Virus record (IMG/VR): IMGVR_UViG_3300027156_000310 | Span: 1 to 49,575 of that record | Origin: a virus | Length of the DNA: 49,575 nucleotides | Direction: 5' to 3' (one strand) | Notes under the pieces: generated by a model | Told to the model about the DNA's origin: nothing | Databases searched by the model: none | What the model saw: only the letters and a program-made list of their open reading frames with translations | Shown: positions 36,505 to 45,126 of the stretch, one piece after another | Layout of the letters: each line of letters starts with the position of its first letter | Numbering within the stretch: the stretch's first letter is position 1 | Position numbers and translations under genes: made by a program

Positions 36505-36948
36505 TTAAAGTAGACCGTTTTCTCTGTCAAATCTAAAAACTAATTCTTCACTTATACTGTAATCCAAGTAAAGTAAAGTACACTGTATTTGTAGTCCGTA
36601 TTCATATTGATCGACTACTATATTATCAACCTTTACTCTAGGATCATAATTTACAATATCGGTAACGTTTTTTATAACACTCTCTTTTAAGTCGTTTGTG
36701 AGAGGTTCAAACAGTACATCCCAAATTATAGTACCAAATTCTGGATTTTCTAATTTTTCTCCCATTCTTATATGAAAATGGTTAACAATATCTTGTTTAA
36801 TTAGTGCAATGTCACTGCTCTTAAAATCTTTATTGTTGGGATTTACTGTACTAATTCCTTTGTAACTTTTATTAGTAATAGGATTAGAAGCCACAAGCTG
36901 CGGTTGTACTTTTAAATTTTTATAAAGATTTTTTTCTAAAGTGCTCAT
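36505..36948 (-). CDS. 25: Baseplate wedge protein gp25-like
   Basis: The 147-residue protein has the gp25/GPW domain (Pfam GPW_gp25). The segment IALIKQDIVNHFHIRMGEKL, then NPEFGTIIWDVLFEPL and the YDPRVKVDNIVV strand (about residues 50-110) is diagnostic. gp25 is a lysozyme-like-fold wedge protein at the junction of wedge and tail tube, and is essential for sheath assembly. T4 gp25 has 132 residues, so the length is normal, with about 20 extra residues at the N-terminus. It lies between the muramidase-like gene and gp6, as in other marine T4-like phages. No strong ribosome site precedes the ATG, which lies only 7 nt after the upstream stop. Confidence 0.92.
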   Translation of the reverse strand: MSTLEKNLYKNLKVQPQLVASNPITNKSYKGISTVNPNNKDFKSSDIALIKQDIVNHFHIRMGEKLENPEFGTIIWDVLFEPLTNDLKESVIKNVTDIVNYDPRVKVDNIVVDQYEYGLQIQCTLLYLDYSISEELVFRFDRENGLL

Positions 36949-36952
36949 GCTG

Positions 36953-36959
36953 TATTTAT
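36953..36959 (-). promoter_or_regulatory. ATAAATA motif abutting the gp25 start (doubtful)
   Basis: The minus strand reads GATAAATAC at 36960-36952, with the core ATAAATA ending 4 nt before the gp25 ATG. A transcript from this motif would start within the gp25 coding region, so either it is coincidental or it serves the genes downstream of gp25. Confidence 0.3.
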
Positions 36960-38098
36960 CTTCGCGTATCTGGAGGAATAAACTGTGGTGTTACTGGTGA
37001 TCTGTACTTTACGTTGGGTCCAGTTGTTGTGCCGGTCGATGCTCTAGTCGTTGTTTGTGAACTGACTAGTACTTCTCTAGCACCTCCGGGAGTCATTACC
37101 GTTTGATATTTGCTTGTGATAGTTTTTACGCCTGCAGGAGTACTAACTTGATTAACCTTTGTTACAGTCTTACCGTCAGTTGAACTTCTTCCATTTAGTG
37201 CGGTATCAGTTTCACTATCAGAATATCCTCTACCTCCAATGTCATTTGGCGGCGGTAGTCCGTTTCCGGGTATTAGTCCTTGATTTGATGTAGGATTTAT
37301 TCCGTTTGTCAACATATCTCGTACTTTCCTGCCTGTTCGGAAATCATATCTATTATCGTAAGGATCTGTTTTTTCGTACACATACACATTACTAGGTGTA
37401 GGAAGTCTATCATTACCTAAAGGTACGTCGGCTGCTGTTCCGCCAAAGATACGCTGGCCGCCACCGGCAGCAATTTCAGTTTGCATTTTTTGTGAAGTTC
37501 CAGTTGGCTGGTTAGCAATGCTACCTTGCTGAATGTCAACTTCAGTAACTGTTCCAGTGCCGCCATTTCTAATATCTGCTAAGTTAGCTAGAAAAACATC
37601 TGCGTTGTGATGGGCCTGGTCTATTCCATTATCATAATATGAGTCTCCTTTTTTTCGAGGTTTTCCATTATGTCCTGTCATATCGTACGGAACTGGTACA
37701 CTTGAAAATACTTGTGCCAGTTTTATACAAAATTCTGCATCAGTGATTGCACCCGATTTCCAGTCTTCTAGTCTTTTATATTTTTTAATATACGCTAAAA
37801 TTAAAATGTCTTGTACATCTCTGCTAAACTTAGTAGTAGTAGGATCCAATCCAGCAAACTTTACAGCTTCGCGCAACGAAGTTTCTCTAAATTGATATCG
37901 TCCACATGCATCTGACCCGTAACCCGACGCCATTCGGCGTTGTTGAAATTCATACAGTTGACTGATGGTACGTTCTGTTATCTCAGGAAAGTTTTGGCCG
38001 GAATATACTGCACAATATGGATCTCCACCGGTACCCTCGGACTCGCCCTTTGCACATAGCGTTAGTAATGCTTTTTCTTGTGTTGTAATCTGAACCAT
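36956..38098 (-). CDS. Muramidase-like tail lysozyme, separate polypeptide
   Basis: The 380-residue protein has a lysozyme-like domain in residues 5-160. AKGESEGTGG has Glu19 in the catalytic position, and ACGRYQFRETSL (64-75) is the GRYQ motif found in phage muramidases and P22/lambda-type lysozyme relatives. Around residue 110-130 follow ILAYIKKYKRLEDW and AEFCIKLAQVF. After residue 170 it is low-complexity, rich in Gly, Thr, Ser and Pro, like a linker or a fibre-attachment tail. T4 carries its tail lysozyme inside gp5; here the muramidase is a separate gene next to the gp5-like spike. The product probably helps cut peptidoglycan during tail penetration. AAGGA is upstream of ATG 38098. Confidence 0.78.
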   Translation of the reverse strand: MVQITTQEKALLTLCAKGESEGTGGDPYCAVYSGQNFPEITERTISQLYEFQQRRMASGYGSDACGRYQFRETSLREAVKFAGLDPTTTKFSRDVQDILILAYIKKYKRLEDWKSGAITDAEFCIKLAQVFSSVPVPYDMTGHNGKPRKKGDSYYDNGIDQAHHNADVFLANLADIRNGGTGTVTEVDIQQGSIANQPTGTSQKMQTEIAAGGGQRIFGGTAADVPLGNDRLPTPSNVYVYEKTDPYDNRYDFRTGRKVRDMLTNGINPTSNQGLIPGNGLPPPNDIGGRGYSDSETDTALNGRSSTDGKTVTKVNQVSTPAGVKTITSKYQTVMTPGGAREVLVSSQTTTRASTGTTTGPNVKYRSPVTPQFIPPDTRR

Positions 38099-38106
38099 TT
38101 TTTTCC

Positions 38107-40596
38107 TTATTGTGGGGTTGATGTTGCAGGCGGCGGACTATCTGGATCTTCTGCTACAGTTTTAGTTTGAGTCACAGGTGACGGAATAACGCCTCTTTCA
38201 ACATCCCATGCGCCGCGTTCGACTTTTGATGCACTAAAATGCATTGCGTCACTTATTTTTCTCCATTCGCCTCCCCATCCCAATCCGTGCTTGGCTGCTA
38301 TTGCTCCAGTATTGGGTGGCATGTCAGTCGGTGTAGGTACTCGTTTAGGTTTGTAATACCCGTTGGTAGCAGGATTTATGTCTAGAGCAGCGCCGCTGGC
38401 ATGAAAACTTTTAATACTTTTTTCACCTTTAACGGGTCTATTTGCGTATCCATACATAACTTTGATGTCATACCCTGTAGCTTCAAGGTCGTCAATAAGC
38501 CCTTGGAACGCATCCTTGAATACTAGAGCAACTTGTGCAGTTATACCGCGTTTACTTGTTACAGTTGCAAGAGGTCCTTGATTTGCAGGAGCTGTATCTA
38601 TGCCGCCACGGGGTGATGATCCATAATCTTCTTCAGATCCAGTTCTACCTAATCCGTATCCTCCGGATCCTTCTACGTAACTTGATGTTTTTCTACTAGA
38701 CGTACCTCTTGTGAATGTATCTGGTGTTATTATTCTGTCGTTTGACGGAAGTTCTCCACCAAATTCTCTGTCTGTTTCTTCTCGTTTAAATGCCTGCGGA
38801 TTCATGTTTTCATGCTGTGTCCACGGTTCACGTTGTGGCGCTCTACACAGTATACTTTCATACGGAATTGGCAATTGAGCACCAGGAGGAACATAGGGCA
38901 ATACATGTGTTGATAACGGCTTCAACGAGAGTGCATTGTTAGGCGCAGTTGGTGAATTACCGCCAATTTTTTGAACTGCAGGTGTAGCATCACCGGCTAA
39001 TCCGCTGTTTAAGTGTATTTCTCCTGCATCTGCTGCAAAGATACCTGCGGCCTTGATATTAAGATTACTGTCTGCTTGCAGGTATATGCTTTGAGAAGCA
39101 CTGATACTGGTCTGACCGCCGAGTGCAGAAATATAAACGTTGTTAGGAGCATATATATGAAAATCTGCACCGGGTTGCTGATGTATAGATCCTGTTGCAA
39201 TGTCAACTATATCACCGCCTGCTGCTTTTCTATACCAACTTTGTCCTGCTGTTTGGTGAAAACTCAAGTCTGCTTTTTGATATATGCTACCGCCCTCGGC
39301 GTGCATATTGATGTCGCCCTTTGTAGTAAGTTTAATTTCTCTAGCAACATTAAAGTCTAGACTTTCGCTGGAAGTAAACTGGAAAGATCTTCCTGCAACA
39401 ATTCTAGTGTCGTACACACTTTCAATATGCACACGACCTGATTCTAATCCGTTAAAACTCTGCGCTCCATCGCTGAATCTTGCAGATGCTTTCATGTTGA
39501 TGTTTCTACCAGCTTCAAAATTTATATCTCGTTCTGCTGTAACATTCAAGTCATTGTCTGACATGATACTGATACTATCGTCTGCATGTATATCTATTTT
39601 GCCATCAGACGTTAACTCGATCCATGCTGTTCCTCGAGAATTGGCAATGTAGATTATATCTTCTGAATTATGCAATAATATTTGATGGCCAGTTCTAGTT
39701 CGAAGTCGTATTAATTCGTTATGAGGAATTGTTTCGTCGCCACCAGCTTCTTCGATTAATTTATTTTTATAAACAGGAGGACCGTCACTTGCATGAAATT
39801 CTCTAATTAACTTGTCATCGCCGTCGTCCATAACCAAACTACTACCACCTAAACGACTTACATGAATTTCTGCTTCGTTTCCTGCTGTACCAATTTTTGC
39901 TCTAGGTGCTCCGGGTCTCTTATCAATAGGTCCAGGAGTGTTAAATCCAAATACTGCACTAGGAATTTCTCTTCTAGCACTAGAACTTGTTAATCCTCGA
40001 GCTTCGTCAAATAACAATCCTTGTATTTCTAATACTTGAGTAAAATCTTGGTTATAAGGTTTTCTTGTTAGTGTTGTGTCATCGGGTAACTCAGTTGTAA
40101 TGCCTTTGTTATACTCGCCTACTGGTAATTTTGCTCCTTGTAGATTGCTAGGTGTTCCTGAAGTTGTTAGTTCTGTTGATGCACGACCGTCAGGTACCAT
40201 GAAATTCATATGTTCGTCGGGCACACATGCAAACCAATATCCCCGCGATCTGTCTCCTTCTAGAAACATTACTAAAACTTTAGTATCGACATCCGGAGGA
40301 ACCATCCAGAACCCGTAGCTCTGCTGTGAACTTCTGTAATTGTCGTCGCCTGTTATGTTTGCCAAAGAAGTTACGCCATAAAACGGAGACGCATAGTTTA
40401 CAATTACAGTCGATTCATCTATGTTTTCGTAATCACCTGCTGAGGTTGTTTTGATAAGTTGTACTTCTAATGCACCCATATACTTTTTGTCTAAAAATCC
40501 TACAACCTTTGCAAGATAGGGTCCAGGTGTTAACGGAGGGTGTACTGCGTGTGAAGTTCGAGATGTAACATTCCTAATAGGCTGTCTTGTACTCAT
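38107..40596 (-). CDS. 5: gp5-like baseplate hub spike with C-terminal M15-type peptidase
   Basis: The 829-residue protein begins with an OB-fold region (GPYLAKVVGFLDKKYMGALEVQL, about 25-50). Around residues 330-540 are short repeated beta strands (DGKIDIHADDSISIMSDNDLN, RDINFEAGRNINMKAS) like the spike beta-helix of gp5 and VgrG. The C-terminus (about 680-795) is an M15/VanY-type peptidase: SFHASGAALDINP supplies the zinc-binding His and Asp, and WGGEWRKISDAMHF supplies the second His. M15 enzymes cut cross-links in peptidoglycan (L-Ala-D-Glu or D-Ala-D-Ala type). T4 gp5 has a lysozyme domain instead. The order of modules, spike followed by peptidase, is well supported; bond specificity is unknown. 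Confidence 0.84.
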   Translation of the reverse strand: MSTRQPIRNVTSRTSHAVHPPLTPGPYLAKVVGFLDKKYMGALEVQLIKTTSAGDYENIDESTVIVNYASPFYGVTSLANITGDDNYRSSQQSYGFWMVPPDVDTKVLVMFLEGDRSRGYWFACVPDEHMNFMVPDGRASTELTTSGTPSNLQGAKLPVGEYNKGITTELPDDTTLTRKPYNQDFTQVLEIQGLLFDEARGLTSSSARREIPSAVFGFNTPGPIDKRPGAPRAKIGTAGNEAEIHVSRLGGSSLVMDDGDDKLIREFHASDGPPVYKNKLIEEAGGDETIPHNELIRLRTRTGHQILLHNSEDIIYIANSRGTAWIELTSDGKIDIHADDSISIMSDNDLNVTAERDINFEAGRNINMKASARFSDGAQSFNGLESGRVHIESVYDTRIVAGRSFQFTSSESLDFNVAREIKLTTKGDINMHAEGGSIYQKADLSFHQTAGQSWYRKAAGGDIVDIATGSIHQQPGADFHIYAPNNVYISALGGQTSISASQSIYLQADSNLNIKAAGIFAADAGEIHLNSGLAGDATPAVQKIGGNSPTAPNNALSLKPLSTHVLPYVPPGAQLPIPYESILCRAPQREPWTQHENMNPQAFKREETDREFGGELPSNDRIITPDTFTRGTSSRKTSSYVEGSGGYGLGRTGSEEDYGSSPRGGIDTAPANQGPLATVTSKRGITAQVALVFKDAFQGLIDDLEATGYDIKVMYGYANRPVKGEKSIKSFHASGAALDINPATNGYYKPKRVPTPTDMPPNTGAIAAKHGLGWGGEWRKISDAMHFSASKVERGAWDVERGVIPSPVTQTKTVAEDPDSPPPATSTPQ

Positions 40597-40606
40597 AAAT
40601 TATTCC

Positions 40607-43018
40607 TTATCTTCGTGAATCTGTAAATTGTTTTATTGTCGGTAACTTAAATGTTCCAGGTCCGCCAGTTGGAAACACAGTCGTAGGCACTTTAGCTGTA
40701 TTTTGCGAAAGCAGTGCTGCAACCTGTGTTGGGCTTTGTCCAGTTAGAGATCTTCCTAATTGTTGTTCTAGTTGACTTATATCAATTGCCCCACTGGCAA
40801 GTTGTTGAGCAATTTGTGACTGACTTAATCCAGCAAGTTGAGCCAATGCTATTGGCATTCCTTCAGATCCTACAGGAATTTCAATTAATGATTTTATATT
40901 TAACGGCTGGAATACTTGTAATAGATTTGTTCTTAAATTTTGAACGTTGTTTATAAGCTGTGTTGCTTGATTAATAACTCCAAAAATTTGTCCTAGTTGT
41001 CCCGGTATATTTGATAGACCGCCTAGTAAATTAGTCGGTATGATATTTAAGAATCCTAATTTTGATACCACTTGACTTAGTTTTTCAACCTCCGAGAACA
41101 ATAAATCAGTAGATGCTGCACTGCCCGCCGGTACAGGAACAGTATAATCGCCGCCCGAGATCAATTGTTCTACTATAGACTGTACGTAAGATCTAGTGGC
41201 ATTATCTTGATTTGGTCTTTTTAATAAATGCAAGGAATTTGTAAATTGTCCATTACTGAAATTACTGTTTAATGTAATAACTTTATATATTCCAGTAAAT
41301 GCATTTGCACTGTCAATTATTAATCCGTTTTCTTTGTAGTCAAGTGCTGAAGAAAAGTTTAATAAAATATCAACTTCAGATGTTCTAAAATTTACAGAAT
41401 TATTCGATGTTATGTTTCTGTAAGGTGTCTCTGGCTGATAATTTCCTGCATCTGCATCTGGTAGATAATACGGGTCTCCCCATATTTTTAAATCAAGAAC
41501 AACGTTGTCAACATCACTGTTTAAAATAGCTCTATTAAATAATTCTGCTACACGGCGTTTTTCGTCATCAATGGCTGCGCCAGTCGGTGCTGTTGCATCA
41601 GCAGTTGTATAAACTGCTTTGTTTACAGGCGTTGCACCATTTGTTTCTATTAGTCGACTTACTTGTGCGTTTGAAGCAATACTGGCAATTTCTTTGGTTA
41701 TAGTTCTAGGTCCGCTGCCTAAAGATGAAACAGCAGCCATAGACGGGTCAGCCAATGTTTTAAAGAAACTGTTATCAATTGTAAATTCTAAGTCGAGTAC
41801 GTCTGTGTTTAACCCTGTATAGGAATAAAAATATGCTTTAACACAGTCACCCGCTAGTTCTACATAGTTTTGTTCTGAAGTGTTTGGTGCAATTTGACTG
41901 ACATGAACTTCTTGCTCGTAAATGTCGTAGATATAGTTTAATGCAGGACGGCCTTGACCATTGTCAGGAGACAATATATTGACTCTTGAAAATATTTTAA
42001 ACCAAGAGATCATTCCTTTACTGTTAGGACTTCTACTAATAAGTCCTTGTCCCCATTCACTGGTTAACAATACATCTTCTATAATTTTTTCAATTTTTGT
42101 ATTTTGAGAATACTGAAATGTTCTAGTGATGTCATTTATTGATGTAGGCATTATAATCCCTGTGCTCGGATTGTATACCTGACTCAATGAAGCAAGTCCA
42201 GATGTTCCGTAAGAATCAAAATCTTTACTAATGTTGCTTGTGGCAAACGAAGATCCGTTTACAGTTCCGGTGTTATATAAACTTCCAGACGATGGTCCTG
42301 TGGTGTTTGTTACAAAATTAATGTCGTATACATCGTTTTGAAGTATTACCTTTCGTCCCATTGCTTCTTCCTGGGGATAATTTATTGCTTTTAGTAAACT
42401 CTTTTCACCGGTTTTTAATATTTCTTCAACAGTAATTCCTGATATTTTTACACTTGTTCTTACATTTTGAACTTCATCAGTAAACGCACTGTGATTCCAA
42501 GGAATACATTCAATGTCATACACAGATCCACTGGCATCTACTTTAAAAGTCAAGTTTACAAGTTTTACTACGAAAGTCTTACGCTCTACTTGACTGGTTA
42601 CTTTGCCCGAGTCGTCGTAGCCTACAAACTCACAGGATAAGGAAAAAGGTGCTTCGATATAATTTCCAAAACCTGCAGATTTTGATGCAAGGTGTAGTGT
42701 TTGTAAAAATAATCCTATGCTATAAGGTTCTGTAACTTGAAATGTAATTTTTGTTGCAACAGATGTACTTGTTCCAGGGTTGTTGGAAATAAGACTGTCT
42801 ATAGAAATGTTGTCGATAAAGTATTCTACTTTTATTCCTGCTGCATCTTCTGCCGCAGTTGTAATAGTTTTATCAGGTAACCCACTTGAACGTATTATAG
42901 GAATATTTCCAGCACCAGGTAATCCTGTGCTGTTTACTTCGTTAACGTTTAATGCACTTAACGTCCACACATAGTTGTAAGATACAAACTTTCCTAGTGG
43001 ATTTAAAAGTATTCCCAT
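40607..43018 (-). CDS. Baseplate hub protein, gp27-position
   Basis: The 803-residue protein is placed where T4-like phages have the hub protein that holds the gp5 spike. It has long beta-rich stretches in its N-terminal half (KITFQVTEPYSIGLFLQTL near 90-110, then CEFVGYDDSGKV, FVVKLVNLTFKVD and YDIECIPWNHSAF). A middle part has an FNRAIL segment and many YxxE-type turns. The C-terminus (about 640-790) is rich in Gln, Leu, Ser and Gly with heptad-like spacing, suggesting a helical extension. It shows no catalytic motif. A gp27-like role is inferred from location and size and is not proved by sequence. ATG 43018 follows GGAATC. Confidence 0.6.
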   Translation of the reverse strand: MGILLNPLGKFVSYNYVWTLSALNVNEVNSTGLPGAGNIPIIRSSGLPDKTITTAAEDAAGIKVEYFIDNISIDSLISNNPGTSTSVATKITFQVTEPYSIGLFLQTLHLASKSAGFGNYIEAPFSLSCEFVGYDDSGKVTSQVERKTFVVKLVNLTFKVDASGSVYDIECIPWNHSAFTDEVQNVRTSVKISGITVEEILKTGEKSLLKAINYPQEEAMGRKVILQNDVYDINFVTNTTGPSSGSLYNTGTVNGSSFATSNISKDFDSYGTSGLASLSQVYNPSTGIIMPTSINDITRTFQYSQNTKIEKIIEDVLLTSEWGQGLISRSPNSKGMISWFKIFSRVNILSPDNGQGRPALNYIYDIYEQEVHVSQIAPNTSEQNYVELAGDCVKAYFYSYTGLNTDVLDLEFTIDNSFFKTLADPSMAAVSSLGSGPRTITKEIASIASNAQVSRLIETNGATPVNKAVYTTADATAPTGAAIDDEKRRVAELFNRAILNSDVDNVVLDLKIWGDPYYLPDADAGNYQPETPYRNITSNNSVNFRTSEVDILLNFSSALDYKENGLIIDSANAFTGIYKVITLNSNFSNGQFTNSLHLLKRPNQDNATRSYVQSIVEQLISGGDYTVPVPAGSAASTDLLFSEVEKLSQVVSKLGFLNIIPTNLLGGLSNIPGQLGQIFGVINQATQLINNVQNLRTNLLQVFQPLNIKSLIEIPVGSEGMPIALAQLAGLSQSQIAQQLASGAIDISQLEQQLGRSLTGQSPTQVAALLSQNTAKVPTTVFPTGGPGTFKLPTIKQFTDSRR

Positions 43019-43019
43019 G

Positions 43020-43325
43020 TTAGATTCCTATAACTGTAATAAGAGTTGACTTTTTTGGAACATAAATCTTAGTACCTGCAACAAAATCAAAAATAGGATC
43101 TTTAATTATATCCATGTTTCTAATAGAAAACACCCACCACAGCTTTGAACTACCATACAAGTCGTAAGCTAACAAATCTGGTCTGTATGTATACTGAGGA
43201 GTAATTTCAAAAACCAAATCATCCGACAGTGCCGGTATGTCTCTTTTTACCATTATATCAAGATAGTTTGTAGAATTTAATTGTGTTAACTGCCACGGAC
43301 TTGTTTTTGCATAACTAACTTCCAT
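43020..43325 (-). CDS. 53: Baseplate wedge protein gp53-like
   Basis: The 101-residue protein ends with the conserved block YRPDLLAYDLYGSSKLWWVFSI, followed by IKDPIFDFVAGTKIYVP. This block, including the WW pair and the G-x-x-I-x-V-P end, is diagnostic of gp53 and of LysM-like tail proteins. gp53 links wedges to the central hub in the T4 baseplate. T4 gp53 is about 196 residues, so this is roughly the core half only. ATG 43325 overlaps the upstream stop in TAATG with GGAAGG before it, and the next gene begins one base after its stop, as expected in a baseplate operon. Confidence 0.82.
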   Translation of the reverse strand: MEVSYAKTSPWQLTQLNSTNYLDIMVKRDIPALSDDLVFEITPQYTYRPDLLAYDLYGSSKLWWVFSIRNMDIIKDPIFDFVAGTKIYVPKKSTLITVIGI

Positions 43326-44188
43326 TAAATAAATCCTTCCTCTTTAACATATCCACCTTGTATAAAGCTATCCAAGTTAAATTGTCTTTGTTTATCTCTG
43401 CTAAACACCGGCTGTACTGTAATACTAAATGTGCAAAGTGTAGGAACATAGGTATATGTACCGGAACCTATTTCGTTTGCAACAGACTGTGCAATTGGGA
43501 CTTTTATGTAATCAACACCGTTTGGTAAATCAAGATTAAACATCTTAACAATAACTGGTGTTTTGTTAAAAATAAAGTCGCCGTATCCGCTTAAATGAAC
43601 CAGCGGCGGGGGTGATCCTCTATTCGGAGAACTACCGTAAGACATTTTTGTAATTGATCTTAAAAATTGTACGCAGGCTACCCAATACTGTCCGTCTTTT
43701 TCATTTTCTACAGGAAAATCTCCAGTAATTGTAATATCTTCAACTGAACTACTTTGATATATCGGAAAGGGATAATTAGTATGTAAGGGTTGTAAATTAT
43801 TATAACTTGCAGAATGAGTTACCAAAACTTGCGGAGTAGTAGGAAATACCATACAGTTATCTGAAGCACGTAAAGGCTCTAAATAAGCAGAATTAATAAA
43901 GGAAGGAATACTAGTTGGAAGATGAATTCTTACTCTCCAGTCCGATCCGGCAGATTGAGCAGTGCCTCCCCAAGATGCAAACGATGTATTTGACGCAACG
44001 TATTGAGCACCTGATGGAAAGGTTCCTAATCTCAGCGACGACATAAATGCTGCCGGATTAGATATAATCTGTGTTACATTTTTTATTCCGTTTATTGTAC
44101 CAGACACTTGATTAACAAAATTACCAACTGTAGTAGCTGTAGACGAAACTGTTTTTACAAACTTATCAAAGGATGAAAGTAAACTCAT
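43325..44188 (-). CDS. Tail-tube/baseplate protein, gp48/gp54-like
   Basis: I choose ATG 44188 (287 residues) because GGAG lies 9 nt before it; another ATG at 44203 overlaps that ribosome site. The N-terminus (SFDKFVKTVSSTATTVGNFVNQ) is helical. The central block WGGTAQSAGSDWRVRIHLPTSIPSF, then the VEDITITGDFPVENEKDGQYWVA and HLSGYGDFIFNKTPVIVKMF phrases, are seen in the tube-initiator proteins of marine T4-like phages. It is the first gene of the minus-strand block and lies next to gp53 and the hub gene. In T4, gp48 and gp54 sit between baseplate and tail tube, so this assignment is by family resemblance and position. Confidence 0.62.
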   Translation of the reverse strand: MSLLSSFDKFVKTVSSTATTVGNFVNQVSGTINGIKNVTQIISNPAAFMSSLRLGTFPSGAQYVASNTSFASWGGTAQSAGSDWRVRIHLPTSIPSFINSAYLEPLRASDNCMVFPTTPQVLVTHSASYNNLQPLHTNYPFPIYQSSSVEDITITGDFPVENEKDGQYWVACVQFLRSITKMSYGSSPNRGSPPPLVHLSGYGDFIFNKTPVIVKMFNLDLPNGVDYIKVPIAQSVANEIGSGTYTYVPTLCTFSITVQPVFSRDKQRQFNLDSFIQGGYVKEEGFI

Positions 44189-44205
44189 AATATTATTCTC
44201 CATAT

Positions 44206-44213
44206 GTATTTAG
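44206..44213 (-). promoter_or_regulatory. T4-late-type promoter motif (CTAAATAC)
   Basis: The minus strand reads CTAAATAC at 44213-44206, 18 nt upstream of ATG 44188, in front of GGAG. It is one base off the ATAAATA core. It lies back to back with the plus-strand TTGACA box starting at 44214. Confidence 0.45.
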
Positions 44214-44242
44214 TTGACAAAATTAAGTGCATATATTATATT
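44214..44242 (+). promoter_or_regulatory. sigma70-type promoter for gp55
   Basis: TTGACA (44214-44219), a 17-nt spacer, then TATATT (44237-44242). It is about 25 nt before ATG 44267, and AAGGA is in the leader. The plus-strand frame can be read back to 44204, but a start there would overlap this promoter. Confidence 0.75.
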
Positions 44243-44266
44243 AGTATTAACTCAATAAGGAAAAAG

Positions 44267-45094
44267 ATGAAAAAAGTCAATTATTTAAATAACAAAGATA
44301 TGCTAGCAGAAATACATAAAAGTAAAAACACATTTTCAAGTTTTACTGATCTAGAATTTTCAGAGTACGATATAATCGTGTCAGATGTTTCTAAAATTAC
44401 TTCTAAAATTGTTATAGAAGCAAAACAAAATAGAGCAAAACGGTTGTCTTCAAAAGACTACGAAGTTAAAAAAATAGAAAACAACAAGATAAAACTATCG
44501 GATTGTGAAATAGATATTAAATCAATTAAAAAAACTGATTTAGTATTTAGAGTCATGACGTTTGATCATATACCCGACGAACCCGGTAGAAAGAAAAACC
44601 CAAAAAGTGTAGCCGATGGTAAGATAAAACTAAATTTCCCACCTTTTCAACATTGGAAGTTTAACGAAGACGGCGAACTAGTGTGCGTGGGTAAAAGTCA
44701 TTGGGTCGGTGGCATGGAGAATGGCTATTTTTCCAAAGAACATGGTGTGGCAACACGAAAACTTGCACTTATGTGGATGAAGCTGTGTGAGCGTTATGCT
44801 ACAAGAGGAAACGTTCGTGGTTATACATACAATGACGAAATGAAAGGTCAAGCAGTACTACAGCTAACACAGATAGGATTGCAGTTTGACGAATCAAAGT
44901 CTAATAACCCGTTTGCATATTATACCGCAGCCGTAACTAACAGCTTTGTTCGTGTTATAAACTTAGAAAAACGCAATCAAAATATTCGTGATGACATTTT
45001 AGAAATGAATAATTTAAATCCTAGCTTTACTAGACAGTACCAAGGCGAGTTCGAAGCTGCTACAAAACGTTATATAGATTCTCAAGAAGAATAA
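44267..45094 (+). CDS. 55: Late transcription sigma factor gp55-like
   Basis: With ATG 44267 the protein has 275 residues; AAGGA lies 6-8 nt upstream. Residues about 165-255 contain the sigma-like core: LMWMKLCERYATRGNVRGY, then DEMKGQAVLQLTQIGLQFDE and PFAYYTAAVTNSFVRVINLEK, like region 2 of small sigma factors and like gp55 of T4-like phages. gp55 binds host RNA polymerase and directs it to ATAAATA-type late promoters, together with the sliding clamp and gp33. T4 gp55 is 185 residues; here about 90 more lie at the N-terminus, Lys- and Ser-rich (SSKDYEVKKIENNK). The gene has its own sigma70-type promoter, consistent with production before late genes are read. Confidence 0.86.
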   Translation: MKKVNYLNNKDMLAEIHKSKNTFSSFTDLEFSEYDIIVSDVSKITSKIVIEAKQNRAKRLSSKDYEVKKIENNKIKLSDCEIDIKSIKKTDLVFRVMTFDHIPDEPGRKKNPKSVADGKIKLNFPPFQHWKFNEDGELVCVGKSHWVGGMENGYFSKEHGVATRKLALMWMKLCERYATRGNVRGYTYNDEMKGQAVLQLTQIGLQFDESKSNNPFAYYTAAVTNSFVRVINLEKRNQNIRDDILEMNNLNPSFTRQYQGEFEAATKRYIDSQEE

Positions 45095-45097
45095 TTG

Positions 45098-45126
45098 TTG
45101 ACAATCAAAGACATACTCGCTATACT
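45098..45126 (+). promoter_or_regulatory. sigma70-type promoter for gp47/gp46
   Basis: TTGACA at 45098-45103, a 17-nt spacer, then TATACT at 45121-45126, followed by GGAG and the TTG start of gp47 at 45150. It lies entirely between the gp55 stop and gp47. It agrees with the other strong promoters in having a 17-nt spacer. Confidence 0.78.

Noticed and set aside
39009-39652. Open frames of 65-122 codons on both strands inside the spike gene
   Set aside because: They are produced by the repetitive beta-helix codons of the gp5-like gene and have no start signals or family resemblance.
44204-44266. N-terminal extension of gp55 back to ATG 44204
   Set aside because: The extension would overlap the TTGACA/TATATT promoter, lacks a ribosome site, and is replaced by ATG 44267 with AAGGA.
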